NCBI GenBank assembly: GCA_013398175.1
Contig: VZRZ01006842.1
Span: 190,066 to 254,065, forward strand
Reading direction: 5' to 3'
From: Climacteris rufus
Lineage: Eukaryota > Chordata > Aves > Passeriformes > Climacteridae
Length of the DNA: 64,000 nucleotides
Of this stretch, positions 36,918-49,235 are shown piece after piece. A model generated the notes under the pieces. That model saw only the letters and a program-made list of their open reading frames with translations, was not told the origin of the DNA and did no database searches. Numbering within the stretch: position 1 is the first letter of the stretch; each line of letters begins with the position of its first letter. A program made the translations under genes and the position numbers.

Positions 36918-39517
36918 AAGATAAATTTGTATAAAGGAGTAATGTTCAGAACTAAGATCTAGTCTTAAGACTTTTACCAAAAATATATATGTGACATTTT
37001 ATTCACATTTCTATTCAAAAAGCAAGTAGCTTAATCTTTGTCATTTTCCAAATCAGGATACTTTAGGTTTTGATGTTTTTGCTAATTGTACATGACAAAT
37101 TTCCCACGTCTCAGGAGATGTGCCTCTCCCTAGACTCAACACAAGAAAGTGCAAGTATAGTAACACAGCTGTGGGCACAAAAATATCCTGATATTAACAG
37201 AGTGGGTGGGAGGAGGGTGCTGATATTGCTTTCCTTCCTTTCCTTCCCTCCCCAGTTCTCATGGGACACATAGCTGGAGACTGCCTGTTTGATGGGTGTG
37301 AGGGGGGCATTTCTCCTGGTGGGGGTCTCATGTGCCCTTTCCACTCCAGCTTCTCCTGCTACATTTTGGCTCTCGTTTATATCTCCAGAGCCCTTGTGCA
37401 GCTTTTCTCTGGCTCTGTTGATCTGGTAAATAAGGCCTGGGAGTGAGAGCAAAACTGCAGTAGTGCAAGTATGAGTAGCATACGAGTCTTGTGGGAAGGA
37501 CTAGCAAACGGGCTCTTCTAATTCTCTTTACTTCTTATCTATAATTACTGTGCTCTAGAGGCTGCAGCAATATGCACATGGAAGTTTAGATTTTATAACC
37601 TCTAAGCTTCAGGAATTTAGATCCATATTTTCCACTTCTGATGAAGTGCCTTAACCAGCAGGTGAATCAGGCAGGGTAAGGTTGTTGGAGCCTCCTCGTG
37701 CAAACTGTCACATCAAAGGAAAAAAGTTCTGTTAAGCCAGAAGAAGAAGAGGAAGCATGACTCTTTCAACCCAAACAGTAGAGGAAAGTGGGTTTGGCAC
37801 CCAGGGCTACCCACCGTTTTTACATTAATGAGCTGTTGGCCATGAGTCCCTACAGAGCATTGGATGAAGTGCAGATAAAGTCAATCCTGATGGCTTAAAG
37901 CTGATTGCATAGAGAAGGTTATAAAACTCATATAAGAAACCAACTTTGAAAGGAAACGATGAGTCAGACTTACCGATATTTATGTTACTTTTCTACATAC
38001 AAGTTTTTAGTTAAAAGGCACCATTTTTCTCTTTGAGGACAGAGGAGGATGTTTTTAATTCAATATTTAAGCATCAGTCAGTTAAAGGTCAAAACATACA
38101 GGTACATTTTAAATGAAAAAATATATTTATCCAACCATTTCAAATCCTTATATCTCAAGAGAGCTTTGCATTTTGTAAATTCCCGGGAAATTCTCTTTTA
38201 TTTGTTAACTTGGAAGTGAAATTATCATCTCAGTAATATGTAGACAGAGAACATGCAATGAACTGTAGAGTGAATTTGTAAATTAAATTTTATTTATTCT
38301 GATTGAAAAATAAATTCACATAGTGTAGATGCTTCATAGTATATAAGAATTATATTTTTAATTATTTTATACATCTTAAATTTTTTTTTAGGATCTCTCA
38401 TTAAAGATTGCTTATTTGTAAAGGCCGGTATAATGCTTTTGAGAAAGTTAATCTCATGTTTTGTACTTCTAATAATTTGAAGGACAAGAAATTTTGTAGT
38501 GGATAGTGGTACCTTCTCCGCTGGTGTTTTGCTGTCAATTTACTCCAGCTGCTTCATGTTTCATTGTATATCATGGCTATTCTACCCCCATGATTTTCAC
38601 AGTTTAGGATCTTTAGTATTCTGGCAAGGATTTCATGAAGAATTCCCACACTCTTTCGTCCAGGGCTTAGTCAAGCCCAGGTCCATCTTCATTGTGAAGA
38701 TGAAATGTTATTGGTTTTATTCTTCCATGGAATATACCATATGTAAAACAAGTTTTACATATTTTGTTAAAAGAATGTAATCAAGTGACTGAATGTTAAG
38801 ATGGCATTTGACTCTCAGCAGAGTATTTGGGTACCCTGCATACCTTCAGACTGTGACAAAGATTAAAATTAACCAGCAGTCAGGTAATATGGGCAATTCA
38901 GGTATACCAGCTGTTATGTAACCACAGGAAGAGCACAGAGGTTTTGGAAAGATGGCATCTTACGGTTCATAGAGCTAAAATACTGGGTTTATCCTTATTG
39001 CTTGATGTGTTGTGTCCTAACTTAACACTACAAGGACAGGTAACCAGAACAATCCAATGTCACCAATGCCACTTTACCTTAAATACTTAGGTACAATTAC
39101 TTCTCATGCTTGTAAGATAAAACTTACATAAGTAGGAGTATGGCACAAGCTATCAAAGTGACCTGAAGGAAAGGAGCATCCGCACAGCTCATCTGGGTTT
39201 GCTGCTGTCTTGTTGTTTAGTTCACTTAAGGCTACAACAGTGGCAGTAAATGTCCTGTGCCTGAAATTATACTTGAGGGAACAATATTCTCAACATCATG
39301 TAAACAGGTGCCTGGGAAATCAGTTCCTGTAGCATATGAAACGTAAATAACAAACCCATTACCACATTCTTCATGTGTTTTCACTCTGGTTTATATAGTA
39401 GAATTATTTTGACTCTTGTATCCAGAATTTCTCCATTACTGCTGTTATTTTTTCTGTATTTTTAATTTCAGTGATTATTATTTCTGAGTTACAAGAACTA
39501 GAACTGAACTGAATTAC
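36918..39517. other. Noncoding DNA
   Basis: No gene recognised. The part at 37190-37450 has raised GC, a TTCCTTCC run and minus-strand open frames without motifs; I could not identify it. A 93-codon plus-strand frame at 38499-38780 has no recognisable domain. Confidence 0.5.
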
Positions 39518-39661
39518 TATATATATATATATATATATATAGTNNNNNNNNNNNNNNNNNNNNNNNNNNNNNNNNNNNNNNNNNNNNNNNNNNNNNNNNN
39601 NNNNNNNNNNNNNNNNNNNNNNNNNNNNNNNNNNNNNNNNNNNNNNTATATATATATATAT
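39518..39661. repeat. (TA)n microsatellite, interrupted by a gap
   Basis: About 12 TA units run to 39541, then 103 unknown bases, then seven more TA units to 39661. The same repeat on both sides implies that the gap is mostly TA. Long TA tracts form cruciforms and are fragile and hard to amplify. Confidence 0.9.
39544..39646. other. Assembly gap (103 N)
   Basis: Unknown bases inside the TA microsatellite. Confidence 0.98.
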
Positions 39662-39690
39662 GCAGTCAAGGAATTGCTTTTTTCTGTGTG

Positions 39691-39990
39691 ATTTCACAGA
39701 ATCACAGATTTGCTGACTGATTGAGGTGGGAAAAAAGCCTGTGGAATGCATCTGGTCCAATCTCTCTGCTTAATTAGGGCCACCTCGGACCAGGTGCCCA
39801 GGACCATATTCAGATGGCTTTTGAATATCTCCAAAGATGGAAACTCCACGACTTCTCTGGGCAGCCTGTGCCAGCATCCAGTCACCCTTCACAGTAAAAA
39901 GTGTTTCCTGATGCTTAGAGGGAACCTCTCATGTGTCAGTTTGTGACCATGGTCTCTGGTTCTGGCACTGGATACCACTCTTCATTGTCT
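39691..39990 (-). mobile_element. CR1 LINE, 3' fragment
   Basis: Minus-strand copy of about 300 bp. It opens with TTTCACAGAATCACAG (reverse complement of the CR1 terminal octamers). Landmarks follow in family order: GGTCCAATCTC, TTTTGAATATCTCCAAAGATGG, ACTTCTCTGGGCAGCCTGTGCCAG, TTCACAGTAAAAAGTGTTTCCTGATG and CACTGGATACCACTC. Divergence is moderate. It sits about 30 bp from the TA microsatellite. Confidence 0.93.
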
Positions 39991-41210
39991 ATATTCTGTT
40001 AAAAGTTCTTAATTAATGTAATCCTAAATCTAAAAACAAAATTTATGCAAGGAAGAAAATCATTATATCAATACTTGATAAAGCATCTGAGTTCCATAAA
40101 TCCTCTACATAATTGTAGCATATAATATCTTTAATCAATTATTTACATCTGTTGCAGATAGTTATGAAATAGATGCAATTAATTTAATGAAACATTTTGC
40201 CCATGTTGATGTTAATCCATGTCAGAGTAAGTAACAACTGTGCACTTAAGAGTAATTTTACTTCTGAGATTTGGGGTTTTCTAATGCTACCTTTCACATA
40301 GTTACAACATATCTATCATGTTCTTTAACCTATTAATTACAAAAACATGCTTTCAATCTTAATTTAGTTTTAACAGAGAGTATTCTCTGTGGTATACCAT
40401 ATAATTTTTGGCTTTGTCTTCAAAAATTTAAAGTTACAGACCCAAGAGAATGTTCTTAGAGAACATGCAGACTCCAGTTTAAAGATTTTAGGTCTATGGA
40501 ATAAAATATTTGCTTTTATTTTAGGCATAATTTATAAACTGCTTTGTAGAAAACAACTGACAGTTTGTCTGCCAAAACTCCCTGGGTTTTTAGGAGCTCA
40601 AGGTAGGCATGGTATAGGGTGACATCCCAGTGCACATGTCCATGTAAATATGCAATTGTAAAATCTTTAAGGAGCAGTCAGTGATAGAAGCAAGGACTTC
40701 CTGATTTAATATTACATTCTTCTGCAACCCTACAGAACTATTGCTGTACAGCTGTACTATAGTGGCTCCTTAAATTGCTATTGTGAATTCCTGCTGATGA
40801 ATATAACTATTACACGTGGAACTGTACCTTAAAAGAAGGTTATTAGGAATAGAGAATAAAACACTTAAAAGATACAAAATGCCAGAGACATTTTTCAAAA
40901 GGGCAAAGAAATACCTATTATTAGCTTAAACAACTGGAAGAAACAGGCAAAGATTTATGCACATAAACCTGTGACTAAAAAACTAGTAGGCGACTTCAAA
41001 GTAAATAAACTAATAACCTGTGCAAGAATTATGGGTTAGAATAATGTCAGGATGAAAACAAATGAAGATATACCACACTACTTTCATGTCCTCTGAATTC
41101 AAGGTGTTACATAAGCTTTGGTTTCCAGCCTTACCTTTAGAAACAAATGAGTACAATTGAACATTTTTTAAATTGAATAGTATGTCCTGGTGTTTGAGCC
41201 TGTTTGTATG
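39991..41210. other. Noncoding AT-rich DNA
   Basis: No gene or recognisable repeat between the CR1 fragment and the solo LTR. Confidence 0.55.
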
Positions 41211-41386
41211 CCTGGTGTAGTGGTTTAGCTCTGGCTGACTGCCAAAGCTTCCACTAGAGCCGCTTTTCCGCCTTCCCCCTCCCTCCACCGATGGACAGGG
41301 AGAAGGAATGTGTTGCTGAGATATGTACCCTGGCTGGATAGAGATACGGCCAAAACAAGGTCAGTGCTTATAAGTGATAAAGTGAA

Positions 41387-41392
41387 TTTATT
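41387..41392 (-). terminator. LTR poly(A) signal AATAAA
   Basis: TTTATT on the plus strand, AATAAA on the minus strand, about 170 bp before the minus-strand end of the ERVL-like LTR. It supports the minus-strand orientation. Confidence 0.55.
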
Positions 41393-41729
41393 ACAGAGTT
41401 AAAGGAGCAAGCAAGAAACATCTTTTAACCCCTCTTTTCTCCTTCATTCTTCCCTTTCCCCCTCCTCCCCCCAACAGCAGATCCACAGCTCTCCCTTTTC
41501 CCAGAAGGTAAAGGGAACCCGGGGGGGTTTTCCCTCCTAGTGGTTCAGTTAGTTCATCCCTTAGATGTTTCCTTCTTCTTCTTGGCTAAATACCTGAAAA
41601 GGGAGGTTAGGTTTTTCCTCTCAGACGTCTCTCTCTCCTCTTTCTCACCATGGCAGGTTTGCAGAAGTTGGCAGGCAGCCCGCCCGGACCTGCCGCTGCT
41701 CCATCACTCTCTCCCTCCGTCAAGCTGGT

Positions 41730-41730
41730 N
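41730..41730. other. Single undetermined base
   Basis: One N inside the ERVL-like LTR. It probably marks a polished or ambiguous base in a repeat collapse rather than a scaffold gap. Confidence 0.95.
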
Positions 41731-41964
41731 GGGTGGATCTCGGCTTCACTGCATTTGGTTCAGTCCCTTACCACAGGCTGTGAAGATGTCTCAGCTCCAA
41801 TGATTTAAGAACCTCCTCTCCTGTTGCTCCTCTTCTTGACAGACTGGCAGATTTTGCTGGCTCCCGTATCAGTTGTTTCCTTTTCATGCTATACTCCTTC
41901 TCCTCTGCCTACCTACACCTACGTGACTACATGGCGCACACCTGCATACTACTGAGATTGCTTC

Positions 41965-41973
41965 TTAAATATG
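41965..41973 (-). promoter_or_regulatory. LTR TATA-like box
   Basis: CATATTTAA on the minus strand, about 190 bp inside the LTR's upstream end. This would give a long R/U5 region, which fits the long LTR, but the start site is not known. Confidence 0.4.
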
Positions 41974-42167
41974 CTGTCACAGGGGCGTTATTTTCCTTCC
42001 TAATTGGCTCAACTCTGGAAAACAGCATATCAATCTTCCAGGAGCTGTCACAGATAGGCCCTGACTGGACAGCTGTGGGAGCTTCTGGAAGCTCCTTACA
42101 GGGGCCATCTTTTGGCCCCTACCACACCCAAAACCTAGACCTCCAAAACTCAAACTACCACACCTGG

Positions 42168-42700
42168 TTCATAACTTATTTAGAAGCAACGTATAAAAGA
42201 GACCAAAGAAATTTCATGGTCTGTTTAAATCATGGAGACAGATATTTTATTTTCTGTAAGAGACTTTAAGATTAGAAAACCTCAGCTCATATGAATGTAT
42301 GGAAGTAAAGATAATCAGCATGGGATGAACAATTTAGTAAATTAGACAAAAGAAGCTTCAAATTAGGGATTTTTTAATACACTCCTTGGATTTGGTGAAA
42401 CAAATCTTTCTCAGTCTTGACAATGAGATCTGTGGTGTGTTATTACACAGGGCAACATGAGGCTCTACCTTGGTCTTGCTGCTTGGATTTGGGCAGTCTG
42501 TATTGCTGCTTGTCCACCTTTCCATGACTGGAAATGAAAAGTAATTGACATAGCTCTGACAGACTGACATATCTCTCACTGATTTTTCTAGACTGATGTC
42601 TATTGAAGGATGGCTTCAGTGAATATATGTAATTTCATATCTTTTGATAAATTGTGAACAATTTATGACTCTTGCAAGAACCTTGACCTCTGTGTATGAC
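42168..42700. other. Noncoding DNA
   Basis: No gene. A 20-bp palindrome at 42647-42666 (9-bp arms, 2-bp spacer) is notable only as a small AT-rich dyad. Confidence 0.5.
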
Positions 42701-42811
42701 TGTGGTATTTATGGACATGGTTTAGTGGTGCACCTGTCAGTGCTGTGTTCGTGGTTGTAATCAATGATATTAGAGGTCTTTTCCAATGCTAATGAATCTA
42801 TGAATCTATGA
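42701..42811 (+). mobile_element. CR1 LINE, 3' end with octamer tail
   Basis: Plus-strand 3' end of a CR1. ATGGACATGGTTTAGTGGTG, GTCAGTGCTG, ATATTAGAGGTCTTTTCCAA and finally two AATCTATG octamers are the diagnostic CR1 terminus (family tail ATTCTATG). It is truncated to about 110 bp and lies about 540 bp from the ERVL-like LTR. Confidence 0.9.
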
Positions 42812-43179
42812 CTCCAAGCTCTATATGAAATACTGAGGGCAAGCAATTTTGTTCCAGCTCAGAACTTTTCTGGAAGCGTCTTGTTGGTATTTTGAAAATG
42901 TTACTAAATACATATATATACACGGCTATATAAACACGAAGACATTTGTTCTGTGTGGAGTTGTATCTTATAATTAGTGGGAAAAAAATTCTACAGGATT
43001 CCTCAGCAGCTGCATGTTTATAATACATCTGACTCAGATATGATATGACAGATGTTCAAAACACACTTATTTGATCAACAAAGAATTTCACATTGCAATT
43101 TGTGTGTTTTACCTCTTATCTTACTACTATGCTGCCTTTGAGAAGAATTTCACTCTGTCTCCTCTTCACCCTACCATTA

Positions 43180-43456
43180 AGTGGCAGAAGACAGCAGGTA
43201 GGTCTCCTTTACCCTTCTCTTGCCAAGGTTGAAAGCATTCCCTGTACTTAATGTGTTCCATTCATCATCCTGGTAGTCCTACACTAGGCACTCTCCATTA
43301 TGCCAGTATCCTTTTTGTACTAGGGAGCAGCACTCTGGATGAGTGTCACAAGTAACAAATAAAAAAGGATGGCTTCCCTCAGCCATCTGCATCATGTCCT
43401 GCAGATGAAGTCCCAGGGGAGGTTCTTTACTGCCAGGGCACATGGCTGGCTGGGTT
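43180..43456 (-). mobile_element. CR1 LINE, decayed internal 3' fragment
   Basis: Diverged minus-strand copy. It preserves AGAAGACAGCAGGTAGGTCTCCT, TTCTCTTGCCAAGGTTGAA, ATCATCCTGGTAGTCCT, CCAGTATCCTTTTTGTA and GGGCACATGGCTGGCT, in the order found upstream of the CR1 3' end. It covers a part of CR1 that does not overlap the 42.7 kb tail and lies in the opposite orientation, so it is a separate, older insertion. Confidence 0.8.
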
Positions 43457-46400
43457 TACAACCATTTTGAAATTAAAATCTTGGTAAATCTTCTAAAAAA
43501 AAATGTACTGCTTATAGTAAAATAGTCAAAGAAAAATCCTCATGTGAAATCACAGCTGCTTATGTCACAGATATGACATGTAGCACCAGGTCACAGGGAA
43601 ACACCTTTGGTCCCAGTTCCACTTGGGAGAATCTGCATGCAGAGCGTGTCCAGATCAGGGATGCCCCTGGCTGCCAGCATCAGAGCATGCAATGGGTGCA
43701 GTCAGTCTGTTTCAGCAGTTACCCTGTTGCAGGGTTGCAGTGAAATTTGTTCCCTGGTACTCCCACTAGGAACGGACATCCTGTCCCTCACAACCTATTG
43801 CCCAACAACAGCTGCTTTATTATTTGTATACTTTGTCTTTTTGCTAAATATCCAATGTGGATTTCAAAAATATATGTGAAATCAATGATATCCATAAAGA
43901 TCAGTCTCTGTAGTAAGAGGACACTTCTACATAATTTATTAATGGTTACTAAATTATTAATATCAGCTATAAGAGCATAGCATGGACTGAGCTGTTAAAG
44001 AATCTTGCTCTGGTTTCAGAGGCCTCATCTTGAGCCACACTTTGGACTTCTGTTGTGGGCTCAACCTAATTACTTAAACTGAAATTTGGTTCATGGTCAT
44101 TTCATTAAGTACTCAAAAGCTGCTATAGATGTGATACTGATCATATGAGCCATAGGTACAAGAAAGCTTCCCCTAATGGACCAACAAAGGATGCTTGATT
44201 TTTGGCAAACTCTTCACATTGGCTTACTCAAAGCAGGTCAAAGGAATGAGTCAAAGATCTTTACAGGCTGATCTTCAAAGCCCTATAATACATCTGTAAT
44301 AAGGTTATTTTAATCTATGGTGTTCTAAGCTATGTAGAAATAAACACTATTACCATCTAAAAATAATTTAAATACTAATAATTTAATAATTCTTTGTGAA
44401 AGGGATGTATTTATAAATTTACACTTGATTTAATTTAAAAGAATTTCACATTTACATTATAAATTTAATTGTTCATTTTAGCAGTGGGATTGATCTGAAA
44501 ACACATAGGTATGTTTTTGATTTAACTTGCTTGCTTTCTTCAAAATGATATTGCTTATATCCCTATATAATTTCAGCTGAGTACTGCTGGCAAGCTTACT
44601 GCAACTTTTATTGTCATCTATTGACGATGTTATTGAATGTATTTGACTAAACTGATAAAAATACAGCTACACAGAAGAAAATAGTAAGCTCTGCATAATA
44701 TCCATAAAGATTAAAAGTGAATAGATTAATTGTTGTAAAAGACTCGGTTCATATAGCCTTATCAAAGTAGAAGTTGCCTTTCAATAAAAATAACCCCATT
44801 ACTATGTTAAATTTACATTACAAGATCATGGTTGTGAAATTCAGCCTTCACAAGTATGATACTGTGAACTCATAGTAAGTCTCCAAATACTTCACTTTTG
44901 GAGAATTAGCTGGATGGTGGTATATGAATAAAGCATTAATTGATGTCTTGTTTCATTGGTATTGTTAAACACATAGCCTTTTTCTATTTACTGAATGTTT
45001 TTTTAATTCACAACAGTAAATGAGAACAGCAGTTAATCTCCATAGTGTACTAGTCAGTTAGATGGTGAAAGATACATTTTCTATTTCCAGATGGAGCTGT
45101 AGCCCCTAATTTCAACCCCCTAATTTTTGACTCGTTTGGGACTTCCAGGGCCTTTTATCTTCACTGATTCTGATCAGATAAAACCATATTTTCAATTATC
45201 TCAGTGTTAATTATGAATTTCTGGAGTGTCCAGACTTCTATAGGTCTTAGCTAAAGAATACACTTTAAACTGGATTTAATTTTAGTTCTCAAAGTAGCTT
45301 CATAGCACTCTCCATTCCCAAGAATTATAAAGAATACATTCTGAATTACCTGTGAAGTTAGCCTAAAATCATGTGAGCATGAATCAAATGATTGCAAATT
45401 AGTAATTTTAGTCTCTCAGGTCTGACATACATTTCAAATGTAGCTATATTCATATTAATTTTTAGATATGTATTTCTGTATATAGTGAAATATATAGATA
45501 ATACTTAAAAGTTTTCATGGAACATCAGCTGAATTTCAAGAAAACAGCTTTAGATAGTATTATTTTCCTTTTGACTTGTGAGCTTTGCAAATACATTGCA
45601 TCCTTTTTTTCGAAAGTGTATGTTTTTCACTACTTATAATTTTTATTGTTACTAGAAAATTCTACTCATCTTTAGAAACTGAAAAGATTTTGTGCATCAA
45701 CTATTACAATTAACTTTTTTGTTTGTTCATTAAAAGAACATCCCAGATTATATGCATTCCGGAAGTTAGTGACTGGAAATAATTAATTAATAATTTATAC
45801 TCGGCAGGCAACTGAAAAGGCACTTACATTTTAATATCATGACAGAAAAACCTGTCATCTGTATACATGTATATAGTAAAAAAAGACTAAATAAATAAAT
45901 AATAACAGTCTCATATAGCAGATGAAGGCATCATGAGAGTTAGGCTATACTGGAGGAGAGATGACCTCTTATCTTTTTATGTCTTTAAAAACGGTATCAG
46001 AGGTCTCCATAGTGTAGCCAAGCATTAGCATTAGGCTCAATATAAGGTAAATGAAAGAAGTGTATTGGTCTGTACTATGGAGTCAAGAATATGTTATTTT
46101 TACTCTTTAGTGGCATTTCTGGAAGGTCTATAAGCCTTGAGCACATACCAGATTTGCGTAAATCATCTAATAGTCCTTTCTGTTCTCTCTAAAGTTTTTA
46201 TCTACATGAAAATCCTTACAGATTTGAAAACATAGATATGATTTCAGTCTTTTCTGAAGCTGAAACTCAGCAGGGCATCTCAATTACCAGCCAGCTTTTG
46301 AGTGGTAAAATGAGGTACCAGCCACAGCTGACACAGGCTGCAGCAGAAGAATCAATAGCCAAAATGGATGTCACCATTACAGCTGATCCAGGGCCCAGCT

Positions 46401-47705
46401 TGTAATGCCCAGATCCATGTGTCTGCAGACGCAGTTCACAGCAACTGTGGAATAACAGGAGAAGAAAGGGAAGAAAGAATAGTTATGAGAAGCAACTTAC
46501 ATAAAGCAGGAGGTTATATTACTGCAGTACTTCAGCTGAAATAAAGGAAATTAATAAAGGAGCAAAGGGAAATCATCCAGAAGAAATGGAAACTCTAATC
46601 AAGTTGATGGAAGGCAGTTACAAGGACTGGAGGAAGGCAAACAAGATCTTAATTACCTCAGAGCAGGGTGAAGAGTGAATCTTTATCAAGAAACATTTTC
46701 CTAGCCAGGACTCCAGGCCAAAAAGCCACAGTGTGAGATGAAAGGTCATGCCGGGGGAGACAATATAGACAAGAGAGACAAAAAAGACCAATGCAAGAGA
46801 CATAAAAAATTAACTAGTATACAACATCATGGAAAGCACACAAAGAATGAAATGAAACAACGCTGAATGTGAGAAATGGAAGAAGAAAAAAAGATGCAAG
46901 CTGATGGGGAATGCAATGTAAGGACTGAAAAGCTGTTTACTTCTGAAGTTGCTAATTTCTCTGTTTGCACTCATAGTTACTTGTAAATGACACGGGCTGT
47001 ATAGAAAGAAATAAGGATCAAGATGTGCAATATGGCAAAAAACAAGTTAAATGAGTTAAAAAAAGGAGATGGTATAACTGGAAATAATTGCTTGAGGTAC
47101 TATTCTGTTATCAACATACATATTGGACTCAGGGGCTGCATACTAGCACTGGTCCATGCTAGTGAATGGCTTGCAAACTGCCTAGTGAGAGTAATCCCTG
47201 TCCCATTCCAGCTGTTGAGCTGTGACAAGGGATGACTTTGAAGAACACTACCTGGTTTTGGCTAAATTCCTGGCAAAGAACTCTCTAGTTACTACTATAA
47301 ATAGTCGTGGTCAAGTGGGAAACAATGTTTCCAGACTTACATAATTTACTATGATAAAAGCGAGTCCAGGATAAATAGCATGAGAAGTGGTGTTTCACTT
47401 CAACCATAGGAGCAAATCCAGCCATAGAGAAATGGCAACTGAGGGTACTGTAAGGGGTTATTGTCTAACAGAGAGATAGGTGGAAGGGACCAAGGGCAAT
47501 TGAACACCAATACAGGCTTCCTGCTACAAATGTAAATGAGTGATGATGAAACTGGCAAGGAACAATCAAAGCAGAAAAGAAAGGTAGGATTAAAGATCAA
47601 GATCTCAGGTTTGGCAAAGCAGGATTTGAAGTTTCAATACTCATTCACTAGCATCATTCCTGTCTGCACTGCTGCATGCAGTTTATCAGGCGACAAGAAA
47701 GGCTG
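43457..47705. other. Noncoding AT-rich DNA
   Basis: No gene or RNA recognised. A short stretch near 46620 contains GGACTGGAGGAAGGCAAAC, which resembles a phrase in CR1 ORF2, but the flanks do not confirm it. Confidence 0.5.
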
Positions 47706-47742
47706 CTATTAAAAATTAGACAATCCTATTAAAAATTAGACA
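47706..47742. repeat. Tandem duplication of a 20-bp unit
   Basis: CTATTAAAAATTAGACAATC is followed directly by a second copy identical over 17 bases. It is a recent local duplication. Confidence 0.85.
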
Positions 47743-49060
47743 CCATTTCCCAAAACTGAATTTCAGGCATGTTTTAAAATGTTCCATATCTCTCTGGAGG
47801 AATCATCAATTCACTGGTGGGTGTGCTGCAGGGTCCCAAAATCTTCAAAACATTCATGAACTCAGCCTTTATTTAATATTCTGTGGACATATTCTTAAAA
47901 CGTCAGTGCATATTTTAGGCACTTCACTGCACTTTTGTGCGTCACTTCATGTTTTTAGTTTCTGTTCTGAAGTGCAAATATTTGAGACACCACTGAAAAA
48001 CCTCCAATTGCCATTGTACTCTCTCTGCAGTTTCTTTTGATTCATAATAATAGCTCATCATGGGAACTGTTTCTCTGTACACTTACATGTATACTGCTCA
48101 ATGCAGGTTGTTTGGCAAGAGACATGTATACCCTCAAGGGAAGGAAATACTTTGTTCATATCTTACCCCACAAGAGAAGGTGCAAACAAGCTTTGCGTGG
48201 GGAAATGATCCTGTGTATTGGCAGTTGATTCTTCCAAAGTTGTTACTCCAAAGCTGGATAACATGCTACCTATCATGGTTGGTATAATATACTGACATTA
48301 AAAATATATATAAATTTCAGAATATTTCCATTTCAAACCATTAAAAATGAAAAGAAATGTTTTTGAAAAAAATGAGTAATACTGATTTAAAATGTTGATT
48401 CCTTTCCATGCAAGTGCAGTGTTTTGATGACAATTAAATACTCTTATACTATTTATTTGAAACATAAACTGTATTCAAAGTGATTTATTTTTTAAATCAG
48501 AAGTATAAAAAATAATATTGAAAAAAGCAACTCCCTACAATGCCTTGAGCTGTAAGAGATTCTGTGTGAAAAACAATGAACCTTGAACTAAAATTCTGTA
48601 AGACAGATCTGCTTATTTTTTTTCAAATAGAGTTATATTTTCTTGAATTACAAGCGTACATTGATAACAATCATAGCTCAGATACGTCACTTTGGAGACA
48701 TATACTTTTTTTGGGATATGTGTTTTTCATTCTGTGACAGAATGCTGTATTTTCTTCTGTAATACAGATTCTATTTACAGAATTTTATGATTGGATGCAC
48801 ATGTAACATAGTGTTCAAACTTCAAATTTTATTAAGCCTCTCTGCAATAAAGGAAAAGATTTGCTTATTTTTTATTTGTTGCCTTCCTTTTTGGTGTACT
48901 GAAATAGAGAGTAAATTTGTGAATTACACATATTACGCACAGCCTGGGCATGTCATTCATTTATTTTATTGGTAGATGAACATTTGGGACACAAATTTAG
49001 AGATGTTGTGGGCTATTTAGCCTTTTGTTTTTGTGCAAGTGTAGTTCTTAATCTATGTTG
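47743..49060. other. Noncoding AT-rich DNA
   Basis: Nothing recognised. The short frames lack motifs. Confidence 0.55.
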
Positions 49061-49069
49061 GTGGCAACA

Positions 49070-49235
49070 TGGACCAGAAGATTAGCACTGGGACTGCAAG
49101 CAGGATTTCTGGGTGCTATTTCTGGTTCAGTCAGTGGCTTGCCAGATCACTACAGGCATTTGCTCTTGGCCTCAGTTTCCTTACAGATAAAGTAGAAGTG
49201 ACAACACTAGATTTCCTTTGCAAACTGCCCTAAAA
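49070..49235 (+). repeat. MIR-like amniote SINE
   Basis: The segment carries the block order of MIR/CORE-type tRNA-derived SINEs: TAGCACTGGGACTGCAAGCA, TTTCTGGGTGCTATTTCTGG (decayed B-box region; family GGGTTCTATTCCCGG), CAGTGGCTTGCCAGATCAC and GGCCTCAGTTTCCTTACAGATAAAG, the last being the clearest family phrase (CCTCAGTTTCC...CTGTAAA). It continues with CCTTTGCAAACTGCCC and AAAGCTAGG, like the turtle and crocodile relatives. It is a diverged plus-strand copy, hence ancient. Confidence 0.68.

Larger units (their letters stand above)
41216..42162 (-). mobile_element. Solo LTR, ERVL-like
   Basis: A 947-bp LTR with ends TGTAGTGGTTT...AAACTACCACA (near-perfect inverted repeat), flanked by identical 5-bp duplications CCTGG (41211-41215 and 42163-42167). 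A 5-bp TSD points to an ERVL-like (class III) element. Read on the minus strand it starts TGTGGTAGTTTGAG, has a TATA-like CATATTTAA (41965-41973) and AATAAA near its 3' end (41387-41392), and resembles avian ERVL LTRs that I remember. One undetermined base lies at 41730. The 127-codon and 87-codon plus-strand frames inside it are incidental. No internal retroviral genes are present. Confidence 0.88.

Noticed and set aside
37190..37460. GC-raised segment as an LTR fragment
   Set aside because: No TG/CA ends, TSD, or convincing TATA and poly(A) order.
41886..42269. 127-codon plus-strand frame
   Set aside because: It lies mostly inside the ERVL-like LTR, antisense to it, and runs past the LTR end into the flank.
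46590..46690. Possible CR1 ORF2 remnant (GGACTGGAGGAAGGCAAAC)
   Set aside because: One phrase fits, but the sequence on either side does not continue in CR1 order. Too weak to call.
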